NCBI GenBank assembly: GCA_021808195.1
Contig: JAKBCE010000010.1
Location: forward strand, 1 to 64,000
DNA from: Pseudomonadota bacterium
GTDB lineage: Bacteria > Pseudomonadota > Gammaproteobacteria > Steroidobacterales > Steroidobacteraceae
Reading direction: 5' to 3'
DNA length: 64,000 nt
Shown one piece after another: positions 35,549-46,063 of the stretch; the first letter of the stretch is position 1; each line of letters opens with the position of its first letter. Position numbers and translations under genes: made by a program. The notes beneath the pieces are model-generated. The model was not told the origin of the DNA, made no database searches, and saw nothing but the letters and a program-made list of their open reading frames with translations.

Positions 35549-36900
35549 GCTCAGCCAGCCACAAGCCCGCCACCGCCGTCATCGCCGGGCTCGGGCGCAC
35601 CGGTCTGTCCTGCACGCGCTATCTGCGCGAGCACGGTTGGCGGATCGCAGTCACGGACACCCGGGATGCGCCACCGCAGCTCGCCGAGTTGCGTGCGCTC
35701 GATCCGGCTATCGAGGTGCGTGCCGGTGGTCTCGATGCGGCCCTGCTCGATGAGGCGGTCTGCGTCGTGGCCTCTCCGGGGCTGCCGCTCGATCTGCCGT
35801 TCTTCGCCGAGGCACGCCGCAGGGGTGTCGAGATATTCGGCGATATCGAGCTGTTTGCGCGCGCCGTGAGCGCACCGGTCGCCGGCATCACCGGCACCAA
35901 TGGCAAGAGCACCGTGACGAGCCTGCTTGGGCGGATGGCCGCCCGCGCCGGTGTCGCGGTGCGCGTTGGGGGCAATCTCGGCGAACCGGCGCTCGACCTG
36001 CTGAGTGCAGCCGAACGCTGCGCGCAGCCCACCGAGCTGTACGTGCTCGAGCTGTCGAGTTTTCAGCTCGATACCACCCAGTCGCTCGATCTCAAGGCCG
36101 CCGCGGTGCTCAATGTGACGCCCGATCATCTCGATCGCTATCCCTCACTCGAGGACTACGCGCTCTCCAAGGCGCGCATCTTCGAGCGCTGCGATACGGC
36201 TGTGGTCAATCTCGATGATCCGCTGGTGGCACGCATGACGCGCAGCACACAGCGGATGATCGGCTTCTCGCTCAGCGGTACCAGGGGCGCCGAGTACACC
36301 GTGCTGGAGCGCGAGGGTCGCTGGCTGGCACGCCGCGGCGAGCCGCTCCTGGCGATCGCCTCGATGCGGTTGCGCGGCATGCACAATGCCGCCAACGCGC
36401 TCGCGGCGCTGGCGCTCGGTGAGGCGCTCGAGCTGCCGAGGGCGGCGATGCTCGCTGAGTTGCGGGAATTCCCGGGTCTGCCGCACCGCACGCAATGGGT
36501 GGCGGAGGTGGCGGGCGTGACCTATATCAACGACTCGAAGGGCACGAATGTCGGGGCGACCCTGGCGGCGGTGAGCGGCATGGACGGCCCGCTGGTGCTG
36601 ATTGCCGGTGGCGAGGGCAAGAACCAGGATTTCAGCCCGCTCGCCGCTGCGTTGCGGGGTAAGACGCGCTACGTGGTACTGATCGGCCGGGACGGCCCGG
36701 CGATCGGCCGCGCGCTCGAGGGAGTTTGCCCGACCGAGCTGTGCGGCACGATGGCCGAGGCGGTGCGCGCCGCGGCGCGCACCGCGGTTTCCGGCGACAC
36801 GGTCCTGCTGTCTCCGGCGTGCGCCAGTCTCGACATGTTTCGCGATTACACGCAGCGCGGTGATTCATTCGCCGCGGCGGTAAGGGAACTGCTCTCATGA
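35545..36900 (+). CDS. murD: UDP-MurNAc-L-alanine: D-glutamate ligase MurD
   Basis: MurD, 451 residues, adds D-glutamate to UDP-MurNAc-Ala. N-terminal Rossmann-like [16 protein letters not shown] loop [50 protein letters not shown] and [14 protein letters not shown] are conserved. ATG 35545 overlaps the mraY stop (ATGA) and the gene overlaps ftsW in the same way. Confidence 0.95.
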   Translation: MSSASHKPATAVIAGLGRTGLSCTRYLREHGWRIAVTDTRDAPPQLAELRALDPAIEVRAGGLDAALLDEAVCVVASPGLPLDLPFFAEARRRGVEIFGDIELFARAVSAPVAGITGTNGKSTVTSLLGRMAARAGVAVRVGGNLGEPALDLLSAAERCAQPTELYVLELSSFQLDTTQSLDLKAAAVLNVTPDHLDRYPSLEDYALSKARIFERCDTAVVNLDDPLVARMTRSTQRMIGFSLSGTRGAEYTVLEREGRWLARRGEPLLAIASMRLRGMHNAANALAALALGEALELPRAAMLAELREFPGLPHRTQWVAEVAGVTYINDSKGTNVGATLAAVSGMDGPLVLIAGGEGKNQDFSPLAAALRGKTRYVVLIGRDGPAIGRALEGVCPTELCGTMAEAVRAAARTAVSGDTVLLSPACASLDMFRDYTQRGDSFAAAVRELLS

Positions 36901-38093
36901 GCGCCGCGGAACGCACACCGATGTCATTCGCCCGCTCGAGCGGGCGTGCCCGCGTGATCCACATCGACACCACGACACTGGCGCTGGTGCTCGCGATCCT
37001 GCTGTTCGGACTGATCATGATGACCTCGGCGTCGATCTCGATCGCCGGCCAGTACACCGGGCAGCCCTTTTACTTTCTCGAGCGGCAGCTGATCGCGGTG
37101 GCGCTCGGTGTCGCCGGTGCGGTGTTCGTGTTCAGCCTGAAATGCGAGCGTCTCGAGCGTCTCTCACCCTGGTTGATGGTCGCCGCCGTCGTGCTGCTGC
37201 TGGCGGTGTTGGTGCCCGGACTCGGGCTGCGGGTGAACGGCGGGCGGCGCTGGCTGCACCTGGCCGGCTTCAGCTTCCAGATCTCGGAGCTCGCGCGCCT
37301 GCTGGTGCTGGTGTACATCGCAAGCTATGCCACGCGCCGCCAGGACGAGCTGCGCGAGAGTTTCGCCGGGCTCGTCAAACCGCTCGCGCTGCTCGCGCTG
37401 ATCGCCGCGCTGCTGCTCGGGGAGCCGGATTTCGGTGCCGCGGCGGTCATGTTCGCCACCGGCTTCGGCATGTTGTTTCTCGCCGGAGCACGCTTGCGTT
37501 ACGTGACGGCACTGACGCTGGTGGCGGTGCTCGCCTTCGCCGTGCTGGCGGTGACCTCGGCTTACCGGATGCGCCGCATTACCGGCTTCATCAACCCGTG
37601 GGCCTCGCCCTACGGTGCCGGATTTCAGCTCACGCAATCGCTGATTGCGATCGGTCGCGGCAAGTGGTTTGGCGTCGGTCTGGGCAACAGCGTGCAGAAG
37701 CTGTTCTACCTGCCCGAGGCACATACCGATTTCCTGTTCGCGGTGCTTGCCGAGGAGCTCGGTCTCGCCGGTGTTCTGCTCACCATCGGCCTGTTCGTGG
37801 CGTTTATCTGGCGCATCTTTCAGATCGCCGAGTTCGCAGCACGTGCCGGACTTACCTTCCACCGGCTGCTCGCCGCTGGCTTCGGCCTGTGGCTCGGCAT
37901 GCAGACCTTCATCAACATCGGCGTGAACATGGGCATTCTGCCCACCAAGGGATTGACGCTACCGATGATGAGTTACGGCCGCTCGAGCATGATCATGACG
38001 CTGGTGTGGGTGGGAGTGCTGCTGCGGATCTATCACGAGACGCTGCTCGAGAGCCGCGGCGCGGCGCGCTTGCGCCCGGAGCCATCCGCATGA
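36897..38093 (+). CDS. ftsW: Septal peptidoglycan glycosyltransferase FtsW (SEDS)
   Basis: FtsW, 398 residues, SEDS-family polymerase of septal glycan strands, partner of FtsI. About ten membrane helices; conserved LGLRVNGGRRWLHL, EPDFGAAAVM (with the catalytic-type Asp of SEDS proteins), GAGFQLTQSLIAIGRGKWFGVGLGNSVQKLF is split by conserved GNS, and LPEAHTDFLFAVLAEELG and GLTLPMMSYG follow. ATG 36897 overlaps the murD stop. Confidence 0.95.
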   Translation: MSAAERTPMSFARSSGRARVIHIDTTTLALVLAILLFGLIMMTSASISIAGQYTGQPFYFLERQLIAVALGVAGAVFVFSLKCERLERLSPWLMVAAVVLLLAVLVPGLGLRVNGGRRWLHLAGFSFQISELARLLVLVYIASYATRRQDELRESFAGLVKPLALLALIAALLLGEPDFGAAAVMFATGFGMLFLAGARLRYVTALTLVAVLAFAVLAVTSAYRMRRITGFINPWASPYGAGFQLTQSLIAIGRGKWFGVGLGNSVQKLFYLPEAHTDFLFAVLAEELGLAGVLLTIGLFVAFIWRIFQIAEFAARAGLTFHRLLAAGFGLWLGMQTFINIGVNMGILPTKGLTLPMMSYGRSSMIMTLVWVGVLLRIYHETLLESRGAARLRPEPSA

Positions 38094-39175
38094 AGGGACC
38101 CATCCTTATCATGGCCGGCGGTACGGGCGGACACGTCTTTCCGGCGCTCGCGCTCGCCCGCAGCCTGCGCGCGCAGTCTGTGGAGGTGATCTGGCTCGGT
38201 ACGCGGCGCGGCATCGAGGCCCGCCTGGTGCCCGCCGAGGGGATCGCCATCGAATGGCTGTCGGTGGGCGGTCTGCGCGGCAAGGGCTGGAAGACCCGGC
38301 TCGCTGCGCCGTGGCACCTGACGGTGGCGTTGTGGCAGGCGCTCGGGGTGATGCGCCGCCGCCGCCCGCGCGTGGTGGTCGGGCTTGGCGGTTTCGTCAC
38401 CGGTCCGGGCGGCATTGCCGCCTGGCTGACACGCCGGCCGCTGCTCATCCACGAGCAGAACGCCATTGCCGGGTTCACCAATCGCACGCTCGCACCGCTC
38501 GCGCGCGAGGTGCTCGAGGCCTTTCCGGGCAGCTTCGAGCGCGCGGTGCACGCCCGCGCCATCGGCAATCCGGTGCGCAGTGAGATCACCGCGCTCGCCG
38601 CGCCGCGCGAGCGCCTGGCCCGCCGCGCCGCCGCGCTGCGGGTGCTGGTCGTGGGGGGCAGCCAGGGGGCGGTCCGACTCAATACCGTGGTGCCGTACGC
38701 GCTGGCGCGAGCCGCGCTCACCTGCCCTCTGGAGGTGCGTCACCAGGCCGGGGAGCGGTGGCTCGAGGCCTGCCGGCAGACCTATGCCGAGGCGGGTGTG
38801 CGCGCCGACGTACAACCGTTCATCACCGACATGGCTGAGGCGTACGGCTGGGCGGATCTGGTGATCTGCCGGGCGGGCGCCCTGACGATCTCGGAGCTGG
38901 CTGCGGCCGGGATCGGCGCGGTGCTGGTGCCATTCCCCGCCGCCGTCGACGATCATCAGACTTACAACGCGCGGCTGTTGGTTCGTCAGGGTGCTGCGAT
39001 TCTCTTGCCCGAGCGCGAACTCACTGCCGAGCGGCTTGCCGGCGAGGTCGAACGGCTGTGCGGCGAGCGCGAGCGGTTGGTGCAGATGGCCGAGCGCGCC
39101 CGCGCGCTCGCCCGGCCGGACGCCACCGAGGCACTCACCGACACGTGCCTGAAGTATCTGGGGAGGGCCGCATGA
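38090..39175 (+). CDS. murG: Undecaprenyl-PP-MurNAc-pentapeptide N-acetylglucosaminyltransferase MurG
   Basis: MurG, 361 residues, GT28-family peripheral membrane enzyme that turns lipid I into lipid II. The glycine loops [16 protein letters not shown] (G1), [12 protein letters not shown] (G2) and [12 protein letters not shown] (G3) are present, with [12 protein letters not shown] and [15 protein letters not shown] for UDP-GlcNAc binding. ATG 38090 overlaps the ftsW stop and gives the standard start. Confidence 0.96.
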   Translation: MKGPILIMAGGTGGHVFPALALARSLRAQSVEVIWLGTRRGIEARLVPAEGIAIEWLSVGGLRGKGWKTRLAAPWHLTVALWQALGVMRRRRPRVVVGLGGFVTGPGGIAAWLTRRPLLIHEQNAIAGFTNRTLAPLAREVLEAFPGSFERAVHARAIGNPVRSEITALAAPRERLARRAAALRVLVVGGSQGAVRLNTVVPYALARAALTCPLEVRHQAGERWLEACRQTYAEAGVRADVQPFITDMAEAYGWADLVICRAGALTISELAAAGIGAVLVPFPAAVDDHQTYNARLLVRQGAAILLPERELTAERLAGEVERLCGERERLVQMAERARALARPDATEALTDTCLKYLGRAA

Positions 39176-40638
39176 GCGGATGGCCTGAGACGCCGGGTGG
39201 ACTGCGCGCAGCGGGCGGCATCGGCCGCATGCGCCGTATCGAGACTATTCATTTTGTCGGTATCGGCGGCAGCGGCATGAGCGGCATTGCGGAAGTGCTG
39301 CTCAACCTCGGCTACCGCGTGCAGGGCTCGGATCTGCGCGCGAGCGCAGCGACTCACCGACTGAGCGACCTCGGCGTGCGGGTGACGCTCGGGCATGCCG
39401 CCGGCAACATCGCCGGTGCCGACGTGTTGGTCGTTTCGGGGGCGGTGCCGAAGGACAACCCCGAGGTGGCTGCCGCGCTCGAGCGGCGCATTCCGGTCGT
39501 CTCGCGCGCCGAGATGCTCGGTGAGTTGATGCGCTTCCGCTACGCGATCGCGGTGGCCGGCACCCACGGCAAGACGACGACCACCAGTCTCATCGCCAGC
39601 ATCCTCGCCGAGGGCGGTGAGGATCCGACCTTCGTCATCGGCGGTCGGTTGAAGAGCGCCGGCAGTCACGCGCGACTGGGCTCGGGTCGCTATCTGGTCG
39701 CCGAGGCTGATGAGAGCGATGCCTCGTTCATGCACCTGCAACCGCTCGTGGCGGTGGTGACCAATATCGACAATGACCATCTCGCCACCCATGGCGGGGA
39801 CTTTGCCCGTCTGGCGCAGAGCTTCGTCGATTTCCTGCACAACCTGCCGTTTTACGGACTGGCGGTCCTCGGTCTCGACTGCGAGCACGTGCGCGCCATT
39901 CTGCCCCGGGTCGGGCGGCACGTGCTGACCTACGGTCTCAGCAGCGATGCCGACGTGCGCGCAAGCGATGTGCGCCGCGAGGGACTGAGGACCCGCTTCA
40001 CCGTAACCCGTCCGGCCGGCGGACCGCTTGAGGTGACGGTCAACCTGCCCGGCACGCACAACGTGCTCAACGCGCTGGCGGCGATCGCCGTGGCCACCGA
40101 TCTCGGTATCGCCGACCCGTCCATCGGTCGGGCCCTTGCGCAGTTTCAGGGCATCGATCGGCGGTTGCAGCATGTTGCGGACATCGAGACGGGGGTCGGC
40201 AGGGTCACGGTCGTGGACGACTACGGGCATCATCCGACTGAGGTGGCCGCGACGCTCGAGGCGCTGCGCCAGGGGTATCCCGGTCGGCGCATCGTGCTCG
40301 CCTTTCAGCCGCACCGCTACAGCCGCACTCATGACTTGATCGATGACTTCGGCAGAGTGCTCGCGGGGGTCGACGTGCTGCTGGTGACCGAGGTGTATGC
40401 GGCCGGCGAGGCGCCCATCGCCGGAGCCGATGGCCGCGCCATCTGTCGTGCGGTGCGCAGCCGCGGACAGGTCGAGCCGTTGTTCGTCGCGCGCGTCGAG
40501 GAACTCGCCGAGTCGCTGCGTGACGTGATCCGCGACGGCGACCTGATCGTCACGATGGGTGCTGGCAACATCAGCGCCGTCGCGCACGGTCTGGCCGAGC
40601 GGCTGAGGGCAATCCTGCCACCGCGAGGGCGTTCATGA
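39172..40638 (+). CDS. murC: UDP-N-acetylmuramate: L-alanine ligase MurC
   Basis: MurC, 488 residues, adds the first amino acid to UDP-MurNAc. After a short variable N-terminus, [20 protein letters not shown] opens the Rossmann domain; [13 protein letters not shown] is the ATP loop; [27 protein letters not shown] and [10 protein letters not shown] are conserved. ATG 39172 overlaps the murG stop; the longer open frame upstream lies inside murG. Confidence 0.95.
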   Translation: MSGWPETPGGLRAAGGIGRMRRIETIHFVGIGGSGMSGIAEVLLNLGYRVQGSDLRASAATHRLSDLGVRVTLGHAAGNIAGADVLVVSGAVPKDNPEVAAALERRIPVVSRAEMLGELMRFRYAIAVAGTHGKTTTTSLIASILAEGGEDPTFVIGGRLKSAGSHARLGSGRYLVAEADESDASFMHLQPLVAVVTNIDNDHLATHGGDFARLAQSFVDFLHNLPFYGLAVLGLDCEHVRAILPRVGRHVLTYGLSSDADVRASDVRREGLRTRFTVTRPAGGPLEVTVNLPGTHNVLNALAAIAVATDLGIADPSIGRALAQFQGIDRRLQHVADIETGVGRVTVVDDYGHHPTEVAATLEALRQGYPGRRIVLAFQPHRYSRTHDLIDDFGRVLAGVDVLLVTEVYAAGEAPIAGADGRAICRAVRSRGQVEPLFVARVEELAESLRDVIRDGDLIVTMGAGNISAVAHGLAERLRAILPPRGRS

Positions 40639-41531
40639 CGGTCGCGCTCGCTCCGCAGTTCCAGACGCGCATCCGCCGCGAGGAGCCAATGAATCGGCAC
40701 ACCTCGTGGCACGTCGGCGGTCCGGCGGAGGTGTTCTTCACACCCGAGAGCCGCGCGGACCTGGCGGCATTTCTGCGCAGCGTGCCCGCCGAGGTGCCGG
40801 TTTACTGGGTCGGCCTTGGCAGCAACCTGCTGGTGCGTGACGGCGGTCTGCGTGGCGTGGTGGTGTGCACGCACGGCGCGCTGGAAAGACTCGAGCGCAT
40901 CAGTGAGACCACGGTGTACGGGGAGAGCGGCGTGGCCTGCGCGCGCATCGCGCGGCAGAGCATCCGCTGGGGGCTCGGCCCCGCGGAATTCCTAGCGGGC
41001 ATCCCCGGGACCCTCGGTGGGGCGCTCGCGATGAATGCCGGCGCGTTCGGCGGGGAGACCTGGCGGCACGTCCTCGAAGTTGAGACGATCGATCGGCGCG
41101 GCCGTGAGCATCGGCGCGCGGCCGCCGAGTACCAGGTGAGCTATCGACACGTCGAGCCGCCGGCCGAGGACGAGTGGTTCCTCGCTGCCACGCTGCGCTT
41201 CGAGAAGCGGCCCGCGGCGCACGCCAACGAGGTGCGCGACCTGCTCGAGCGCCGCCGCGCCACCCAGCCGATCGGGGCGTGGAGCTGTGGGTCGGTGTTC
41301 ACCAACCCGCCGGGCGATCACGCCGCGCGGCTGATCGAGGCGAGCGGTCTGAAGGGTCTCACCGTGGGCGGCGCTTCGGTGTCTGACAAGCACGCCAACT
41401 TCATTGTCAACCAGGGCACGGCCAGCGCGAACGACATCGAGACGCTGATCCGCACGGTGCAACAGGTCGTCGCGCGCGAGCATGGCATCACGCTGAGCAC
41501 CGAGGTGCGCATCGTGGGGGAGGGGCGCTGA
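40635..41531 (+). CDS. murB: UDP-N-acetylenolpyruvoylglucosamine reductase MurB
   Basis: MurB, 298 residues, FAD enzyme that reduces the MurA product with [18 protein letters not shown] near the start, [18 protein letters not shown] (FAD binding), [20 protein letters not shown] and [19 protein letters not shown] with the catalytic serine in GSVF-type context. The sequence is of the shorter, type II-like MurB found in many non-enteric bacteria. Overlaps murC by 4 nt and ddl by 1 nt. Confidence 0.94.
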   Translation: MTVALAPQFQTRIRREEPMNRHTSWHVGGPAEVFFTPESRADLAAFLRSVPAEVPVYWVGLGSNLLVRDGGLRGVVVCTHGALERLERISETTVYGESGVACARIARQSIRWGLGPAEFLAGIPGTLGGALAMNAGAFGGETWRHVLEVETIDRRGREHRRAAAEYQVSYRHVEPPAEDEWFLAATLRFEKRPAAHANEVRDLLERRRATQPIGAWSCGSVFTNPPGDHAARLIEASGLKGLTVGGASVSDKHANFIVNQGTASANDIETLIRTVQQVVAREHGITLSTEVRIVGEGR

Positions 41532-42520
41532 TGCGCTTGCACCACGATCCGGCGGGACTGCACCGTGCGCACGCCAGTGCCCAGTTCGGCCGTGTTGCCG
41601 TGCTTGCCGGCGGCGATTCGAGTGAGCGGGAGGTGTCGCTGCTGTCCGGCGCGGCGGTGCTCGAGGCGCTCAAGCGCCGGGGTGTCGCCGCCGAAGCGTT
41701 CGATCCGCGCGAGCGCTCGCTGCTCGAGCTTGCGCAAGTGGGATACGACCGGGTGTGGATCGCGTTGCACGGCCCTGGCGGGGAAGACGGCACCGTGCAG
41801 GGCGCACTCGAGTACCTCGGCGTGCCCTACACGGGCAGCGGTGTTATGGGCTCGGCCATCGGCATGGACAAGCTGCGCACCAAACGTCTCGCCAACGCGA
41901 TTGGCGTGGCGACGCCGGCGGCGCTCGAACTCACTGGGCCGCAGGACTTCGAGCTCGCGGTCGAGCGGCTGCGGCTGCCGCTGGTCGTGAAGCCTTTGAC
42001 TCAGGGCTCGAGCGTCGGCATCAGCAAAGTGGAACGGGCCGAGGATCTGCCCGCTGCCTACGCGGCCGCGCGTGCCGTCGAGGCGAGCGTGTTTGCCGAG
42101 TCGTGGGTCAGCGGCGCGGAATACACCGTGGCGCTGCTGCAGGGCGTCGCGCTGCCCTCGATCCGGATCGAAACCCCGCGGACTTTTTACGACTACGCGG
42201 CCAAATACGAGCGCGACGATACCCGTTACGTGTGCCCCTCGGGGCTCTCCGAGCCGGCCGAGCGGCATCTCGCCAGCCTGGCGCTCGCCGCCTATGCGGC
42301 CATCGGCGCGGAGGGCTGGGGCAGGGTCGACTTTCGGATGGACGCCGCCGGCCGGCCGCAGCTGCTCGAGGTCAACACCGTGCCGGGCATGACCGGGCAC
42401 TCGCTGGTGCCGATGGCGGCCCGTGCCGCCGGCATCGACTTCGATGAGCTCGCCTGGCGCGTGCTCGAGACCAGCTTCGTCCGCTGCGCGGGCGAGACCG
42501 GGCATGGGGGGCACAGCTGA
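41531..42520 (+). CDS. ddl: D-alanine: D-alanine ligase
   Basis: Ddl, 329 residues, ATP-grasp enzyme that makes D-Ala-D-Ala for MurF. VAVLAGGDSSEREVSLLSG (with the conserved Glu and Ser-rich loop), ALHGPGGEDGTVQG, PYTGSGVMGSAIGMDK, VKPLTQGSSVGISKV and WGRVDFRMD, EVNTVPGMTGHSLVP carry the substrate and magnesium ligands. The Tyr that marks D-Ala specificity is expected in the KYERDDTRYVCPS omega-loop region. It begins at ATG 41531 overlapping the murB stop as TGATG. Confidence 0.94.
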   Translation: MRLHHDPAGLHRAHASAQFGRVAVLAGGDSSEREVSLLSGAAVLEALKRRGVAAEAFDPRERSLLELAQVGYDRVWIALHGPGGEDGTVQGALEYLGVPYTGSGVMGSAIGMDKLRTKRLANAIGVATPAALELTGPQDFELAVERLRLPLVVKPLTQGSSVGISKVERAEDLPAAYAAARAVEASVFAESWVSGAEYTVALLQGVALPSIRIETPRTFYDYAAKYERDDTRYVCPSGLSEPAERHLASLALAAYAAIGAEGWGRVDFRMDAAGRPQLLEVNTVPGMTGHSLVPMAARAAGIDFDELAWRVLETSFVRCAGETGHGGHS

Positions 42521-42524
42521 CGCC

Positions 42525-43397
42525 ATGCTCAAGCGCACCGGAAAACGACGTTCCGCCGAACTCGACGTCCCCGGCCGTCGACGGTTCAGGCGTCGGATGC
42601 TCGTCTCGCTCGCAGTGGCTGCGGTGCTCCTCTCGGCGCTGTGGGCGCTCAATCGGCCGATCCGCAGCGTGACTCTGCTCGGCAGCTTCCAGCATCTCTC
42701 CCCGCTCGCGGTCGAGCGGGTCGTCGCGGCGCAGGCGGCCGGTACGGGGATCTTTACCGTCAATCTCGCGCGGGTCCGTGCCGCAGTCGATGCGCTGCCC
42801 TGGGTGGCGCACTCGAGTGTGCAGCGTGTGTGGCCCGATACGCTCGCGGTGCGCGTGCACGAGCAAGTTGCGTTTGCACGTTGGAACGGCGGCGGGCTGG
42901 TCAATCGCGCCGGCGTGCCGTTCCTGGCGGAGGCGGTCGCGGCGCCCGAGGGTTTGCCGCGATTGTCCGGGCCGAGCGGGACCGCCGCACAGGTCACGCA
43001 CCGTTATCTCAGCATGAGCGAGCAGCTTGCTCCCGAGGGCTTTGCGATCAGTGCGCTTGCGCTCGATGCACGTGGCACCTGGCAATTCACGCTGAATGAC
43101 GGGATCACCGTGCGCCTGGGACGCTCGCAGCTCGATGAGCGGTTCGAAAAATTCCTCAACGTCGCGCTGACGATCGTCAAGCGCCGGGCCCAGGACATCT
43201 CATACATCGATATGCGTTACATGAATGGTTTTGCGATTGGCTGGCGCGCGGGCGCCTCGCAGGAGGCGTCGCCCGCGCAGCCCTCCCGCGCCGGGCGCGT
43301 CGCGCAGGCGACGAGCGTCCGTGCAAGGTGCGCGACAAGGCTAGCCTGCCGCCATGGACGGTTCCCGGCATGGTCTGCAGGAGACAACGATGCGTAA
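42525..43397 (+). CDS. ftsQ: Cell division protein FtsQ
   Basis: FtsQ, 290 residues, bitopic divisome protein. Basic cytoplasmic N-terminus, membrane helix LVSLAVAAVLLSALWAL (about residues 26-42), POTRA domain (IRSVTLLGSFQHLSPLAVER), then the beta domain (VQRVWPDTLAVRVHEQVAFARW, LGRSQLDERFEKF, SYIDMRYMNGFAIGW). The last ~45 residues are Arg/Ala-rich and probably disordered. ATG 42525 is 4 nt after ddl; an open frame upstream lies inside ddl. Its end overlaps ftsA by 8 nt. Confidence 0.92.
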   Translation: MLKRTGKRRSAELDVPGRRRFRRRMLVSLAVAAVLLSALWALNRPIRSVTLLGSFQHLSPLAVERVVAAQAAGTGIFTVNLARVRAAVDALPWVAHSSVQRVWPDTLAVRVHEQVAFARWNGGGLVNRAGVPFLAEAVAAPEGLPRLSGPSGTAAQVTHRYLSMSEQLAPEGFAISALALDARGTWQFTLNDGITVRLGRSQLDERFEKFLNVALTIVKRRAQDISYIDMRYMNGFAIGWRAGASQEASPAQPSRAGRVAQATSVRARCATRLACRHGRFPAWSAGDNDA

Positions 43398-44625
43398 GCG
43401 ATCCGACCGGGACCTGATCGTCGGTCTCGACATCGGCACTTCTAAAGTCCTCGCGCTGGTGGGCGAGGTCGGCGCCGACGGAGCGATCGAAGTGCTCGGT
43501 ATCGGCACTCAGCCTTCGCGCGGCTTGAAAAAGGGCGTGGTGGTCAACATCGAATCGACCGTGCAGTCGATTCAGCGCGCGGTCGAGGAGGCCGAGCTGA
43601 TGGCCGGCTGCGAGATCCACTCGGTGTTCGCCGGCATTGCCGGCAGCCATGTGCGCAGTCTGAACTCACATGGGGTGGTGGCCATCCGCGACCGCGAGGT
43701 CACCCCCGGTGACGTCGAGCACGTGATCGATGCGGCGCGCGCGCTCGCCATCCCGGCCGACCAGAAGATCCTGCACGTGCTGCCGCAGGAGTTCGTGGTC
43801 GACGGTCAGGAGGGCATCCGCGACCCGGTCGGCATGTCCGGCGTGCGCCTCGAGGCCAAGGTGCACATCGTCACCGGCGCCGACAGCGCGGCGCAGAACA
43901 TTGAGAAGTGCATCAAACGCTGCGGGCTGGAGGTCGAGGACGTGGTGCTCGAGCAGCTCGCCTCGAGTTTCGCGGTACTCACGGACGATGAGAAGGAGCT
44001 TGGGGTGTGCATGGTCGACATCGGCGGTGGCACCACAGATATCGCCGTGTTTGCGCAGGGGGCGATCCGCCACACCGCGGTGATTCCGATCGCCGGGGAT
44101 CAGGTCACCAACGACATCGCGGTCTCGATGCGCACCCCGACGCAGCATGCCGAAGACATAAAAATCCGCTACGCATGCGCACTCGCGAAGCTCGCCAACC
44201 CGGACGAGAGCATCGAGGTGCCGAGCGTCGGGGACCGCCCGGCGCGGCGTCTCGCCCGCCAGACGTTGGCCGAGATCGTCGAGCCGCGCTACGAGGAGCT
44301 GTTCGGTCTGGTGCGCGATGAGCTGCGCCGCAGTGGCTTCGAGGAAATCATCGTCGCGGGCGTGGTGTTAACCGGCGGCAGCGCGCGCATGGAAGGCGTG
44401 ATCGAGCTCGCCGAGGAGGTGTTTCACGTGCCGGTGCGTCTCGGTCTGCCCCAGCAAGTGCAGGGACTTGCCGACGTGGTGCGCAATCCGGTGTTTTCCA
44501 CCGGCGTCGGGCTGCTGCTGTACGCCCGCGAGAACATTCTGCCGGCCCGCCGCGGGCGCTCGCTTGGCAACAACGCCAAGTCGACGCTCGGTCGGATGCG
44601 AGCTTGGTTCCAAGGGAATTTCTGA
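43390..44625 (+). CDS. ftsA: Cell division protein FtsA (actin-like membrane tether)
   Basis: FtsA, 411 residues, actin-fold ATPase that ties FtsZ to the membrane. LIVGLDIGTSKVLALVGEV is the phosphate-1 loop; VDIGGGTTDIAVF phosphate-2; VVLTGGSARMEGV the adenosine loop; the 1C domain follows the first block. The C-terminal amphipathic helix that binds membrane is visible (STLGRMRAWFQGNF). ATG 43390 with GGAGA upstream is preferred; an in-frame ATG at 43354 would overlap ftsQ more. Confidence 0.95.
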   Translation: MRKRSDRDLIVGLDIGTSKVLALVGEVGADGAIEVLGIGTQPSRGLKKGVVVNIESTVQSIQRAVEEAELMAGCEIHSVFAGIAGSHVRSLNSHGVVAIRDREVTPGDVEHVIDAARALAIPADQKILHVLPQEFVVDGQEGIRDPVGMSGVRLEAKVHIVTGADSAAQNIEKCIKRCGLEVEDVVLEQLASSFAVLTDDEKELGVCMVDIGGGTTDIAVFAQGAIRHTAVIPIAGDQVTNDIAVSMRTPTQHAEDIKIRYACALAKLANPDESIEVPSVGDRPARRLARQTLAEIVEPRYEELFGLVRDELRRSGFEEIIVAGVVLTGGSARMEGVIELAEEVFHVPVRLGLPQQVQGLADVVRNPVFSTGVGLLLYARENILPARRGRSLGNNAKSTLGRMRAWFQGNF

Positions 44626-44670
44626 TCGTGATTCGTTTCATTCAACTTAGCCATCATCGAGGAGCGCGCA

Positions 44671-45891
44671 ATGTTTGAACTAATGGATGCCTACAGCCAG
44701 AGCGCTGTGATTAAGGTCATCGGCGTCGGCGGGGGAGGCGGCAACGCCGTCGCCCACATGCTGACGAGCGGGATCGAAGGCGTGGAATTCATGTGTGTCA
44801 ACACCGACGCGCAGGCGCTTAAGCATGCGAAGGTCAAGACTGCGCTGCAGATCGGCAGCAACATCACCAAGGGTCTCGGCGCGGGCGCCGACCCGGAGGT
44901 CGGCCGCCAGGCCGCCATGGAGGATCGGGACCGTATCGTCGAGCTCATCAAGGGCTGCGACATGCTGTTCATCACCGCGGGCATGGGCGGTGGCACCGGC
45001 ACGGGCGGCGCACCGATCGTGGCCCAGGTCGCCAAGGAACTCGGCATCCTCACGGTGGCGGTGGTCACCCGTCCGTTCGAGATGGAAGGCGGCAAGCGCT
45101 CGAATGTCGCTGATCACGGCATCGCCGAGCTGGCCAAGTACTGCGACTCGCTGATCACGATCCCCAATCAGAAACTGCTCACCGTCCTGGGGGCGCAGAC
45201 CACGCTGCTCGATGCGTTCAAGTCGGCGAACCAAGTGCTGCAGGGCGCGGTGCAGGGCATTGCCGAGCTCATCACCCGTCCCGGTCTGATCAACGTCGAC
45301 TTCGCCGACGTGCGCACGGTGATGTCCGAGACCGGCATGGCCATGATGGGCACCGGCACGGCGAGTGGCGAGGGGCGCGCGCGGGCGGCCGCCGAGGCTG
45401 CCGTGTCCTCGCCGCTGCTCGAGGACATCAATCTCTCCGGCGCGCACGGCATTCTGGTCAATGTCACCGCGGGCATGGATCTGTCCATTGGTGAGTTCCA
45501 GGAGGTCGGCCAGATCGTCAAGGAGTTCGCCTCCGAGGACGCCACCGTCGTGGTCGGTACGGTGATCGATCCGGAGCTGAGCAACCTTGTGCGGGTGACC
45601 GTGGTGGCCACCGGTCTCGGCCGGCCGGCGGCCGCGAGTGGGGCCCGGCCCATCATCGGTGCGGCCCAGCGCGAGGCGCTCGGGTCCCGTGAAGCGGCGC
45701 TGCCGCGCGATGTACGCGCTGAGCCGCCGATGCGCGTGGTGCGTCGCAACGCTCCCTCGAGCAGCGACTACGCGCGACTCGACCGGCCGACCGTGCAGCG
45801 CCAGCGTGCCGTCGGCGACGGGCTGCGCCAGGACGTCCCGGCGGACGATCTGCTCGACATCCCGGCGTTCCTGCGCCGCCAGGCTGACTGA
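44671..45891 (+). CDS. ftsZ: Cell division GTPase FtsZ
   Basis: FtsZ, 406 residues, tubulin-like GTPase of the division ring. Tubulin signature GGGTGTG at residues 106-112, N-terminal [14 protein letters not shown]7 loop [12 protein letters not shown] with the catalytic aspartates. A variable linker (about 315-385) ends in the conserved C-terminal peptide [15 protein letters not shown], which binds FtsA, ZipA and ZapD; zapD lies 7 kb further on. GAGGAG ribosome site. A 45-nt gap separates it from ftsA. Confidence 0.97.
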   Translation: MFELMDAYSQSAVIKVIGVGGGGGNAVAHMLTSGIEGVEFMCVNTDAQALKHAKVKTALQIGSNITKGLGAGADPEVGRQAAMEDRDRIVELIKGCDMLFITAGMGGGTGTGGAPIVAQVAKELGILTVAVVTRPFEMEGGKRSNVADHGIAELAKYCDSLITIPNQKLLTVLGAQTTLLDAFKSANQVLQGAVQGIAELITRPGLINVDFADVRTVMSETGMAMMGTGTASGEGRARAAAEAAVSSPLLEDINLSGAHGILVNVTAGMDLSIGEFQEVGQIVKEFASEDATVVVGTVIDPELSNLVRVTVVATGLGRPAAASGARPIIGAAQREALGSREAALPRDVRAEPPMRVVRRNAPSSSDYARLDRPTVQRQRAVGDGLRQDVPADDLLDIPAFLRRQAD

Positions 45892-45899
45892 GCCCCGGT

Positions 45900-45937
45900 G
45901 CCGTCCTCCGGGGTCTGATGGCCCCCCGGGGGACGGC
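45900..45937 (+). terminator. Hairpin between ftsZ and lpxC
   Basis: A 14-bp stem with one mismatch, GCCGTCCTCCGGGG (45900-45913) with CCCCGGGGGACGGC (45924-45937), starting 9 nt after the ftsZ stop. Only CCCTT follows, so it may attenuate rather than stop transcription into lpxC. Confidence 0.5.
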
Positions 45938-46063
45938 CCTTGTGACGCCGAGCGGCGACATGGAGTAAATGGTGCGGCTATGGTAGGGTAGCCGACCACT
46001 ACCTGCCCGTGGGCGGCCCACACTTGGGTGGGCCGCAGGCGTGCGGACCACAGAAAAATACTC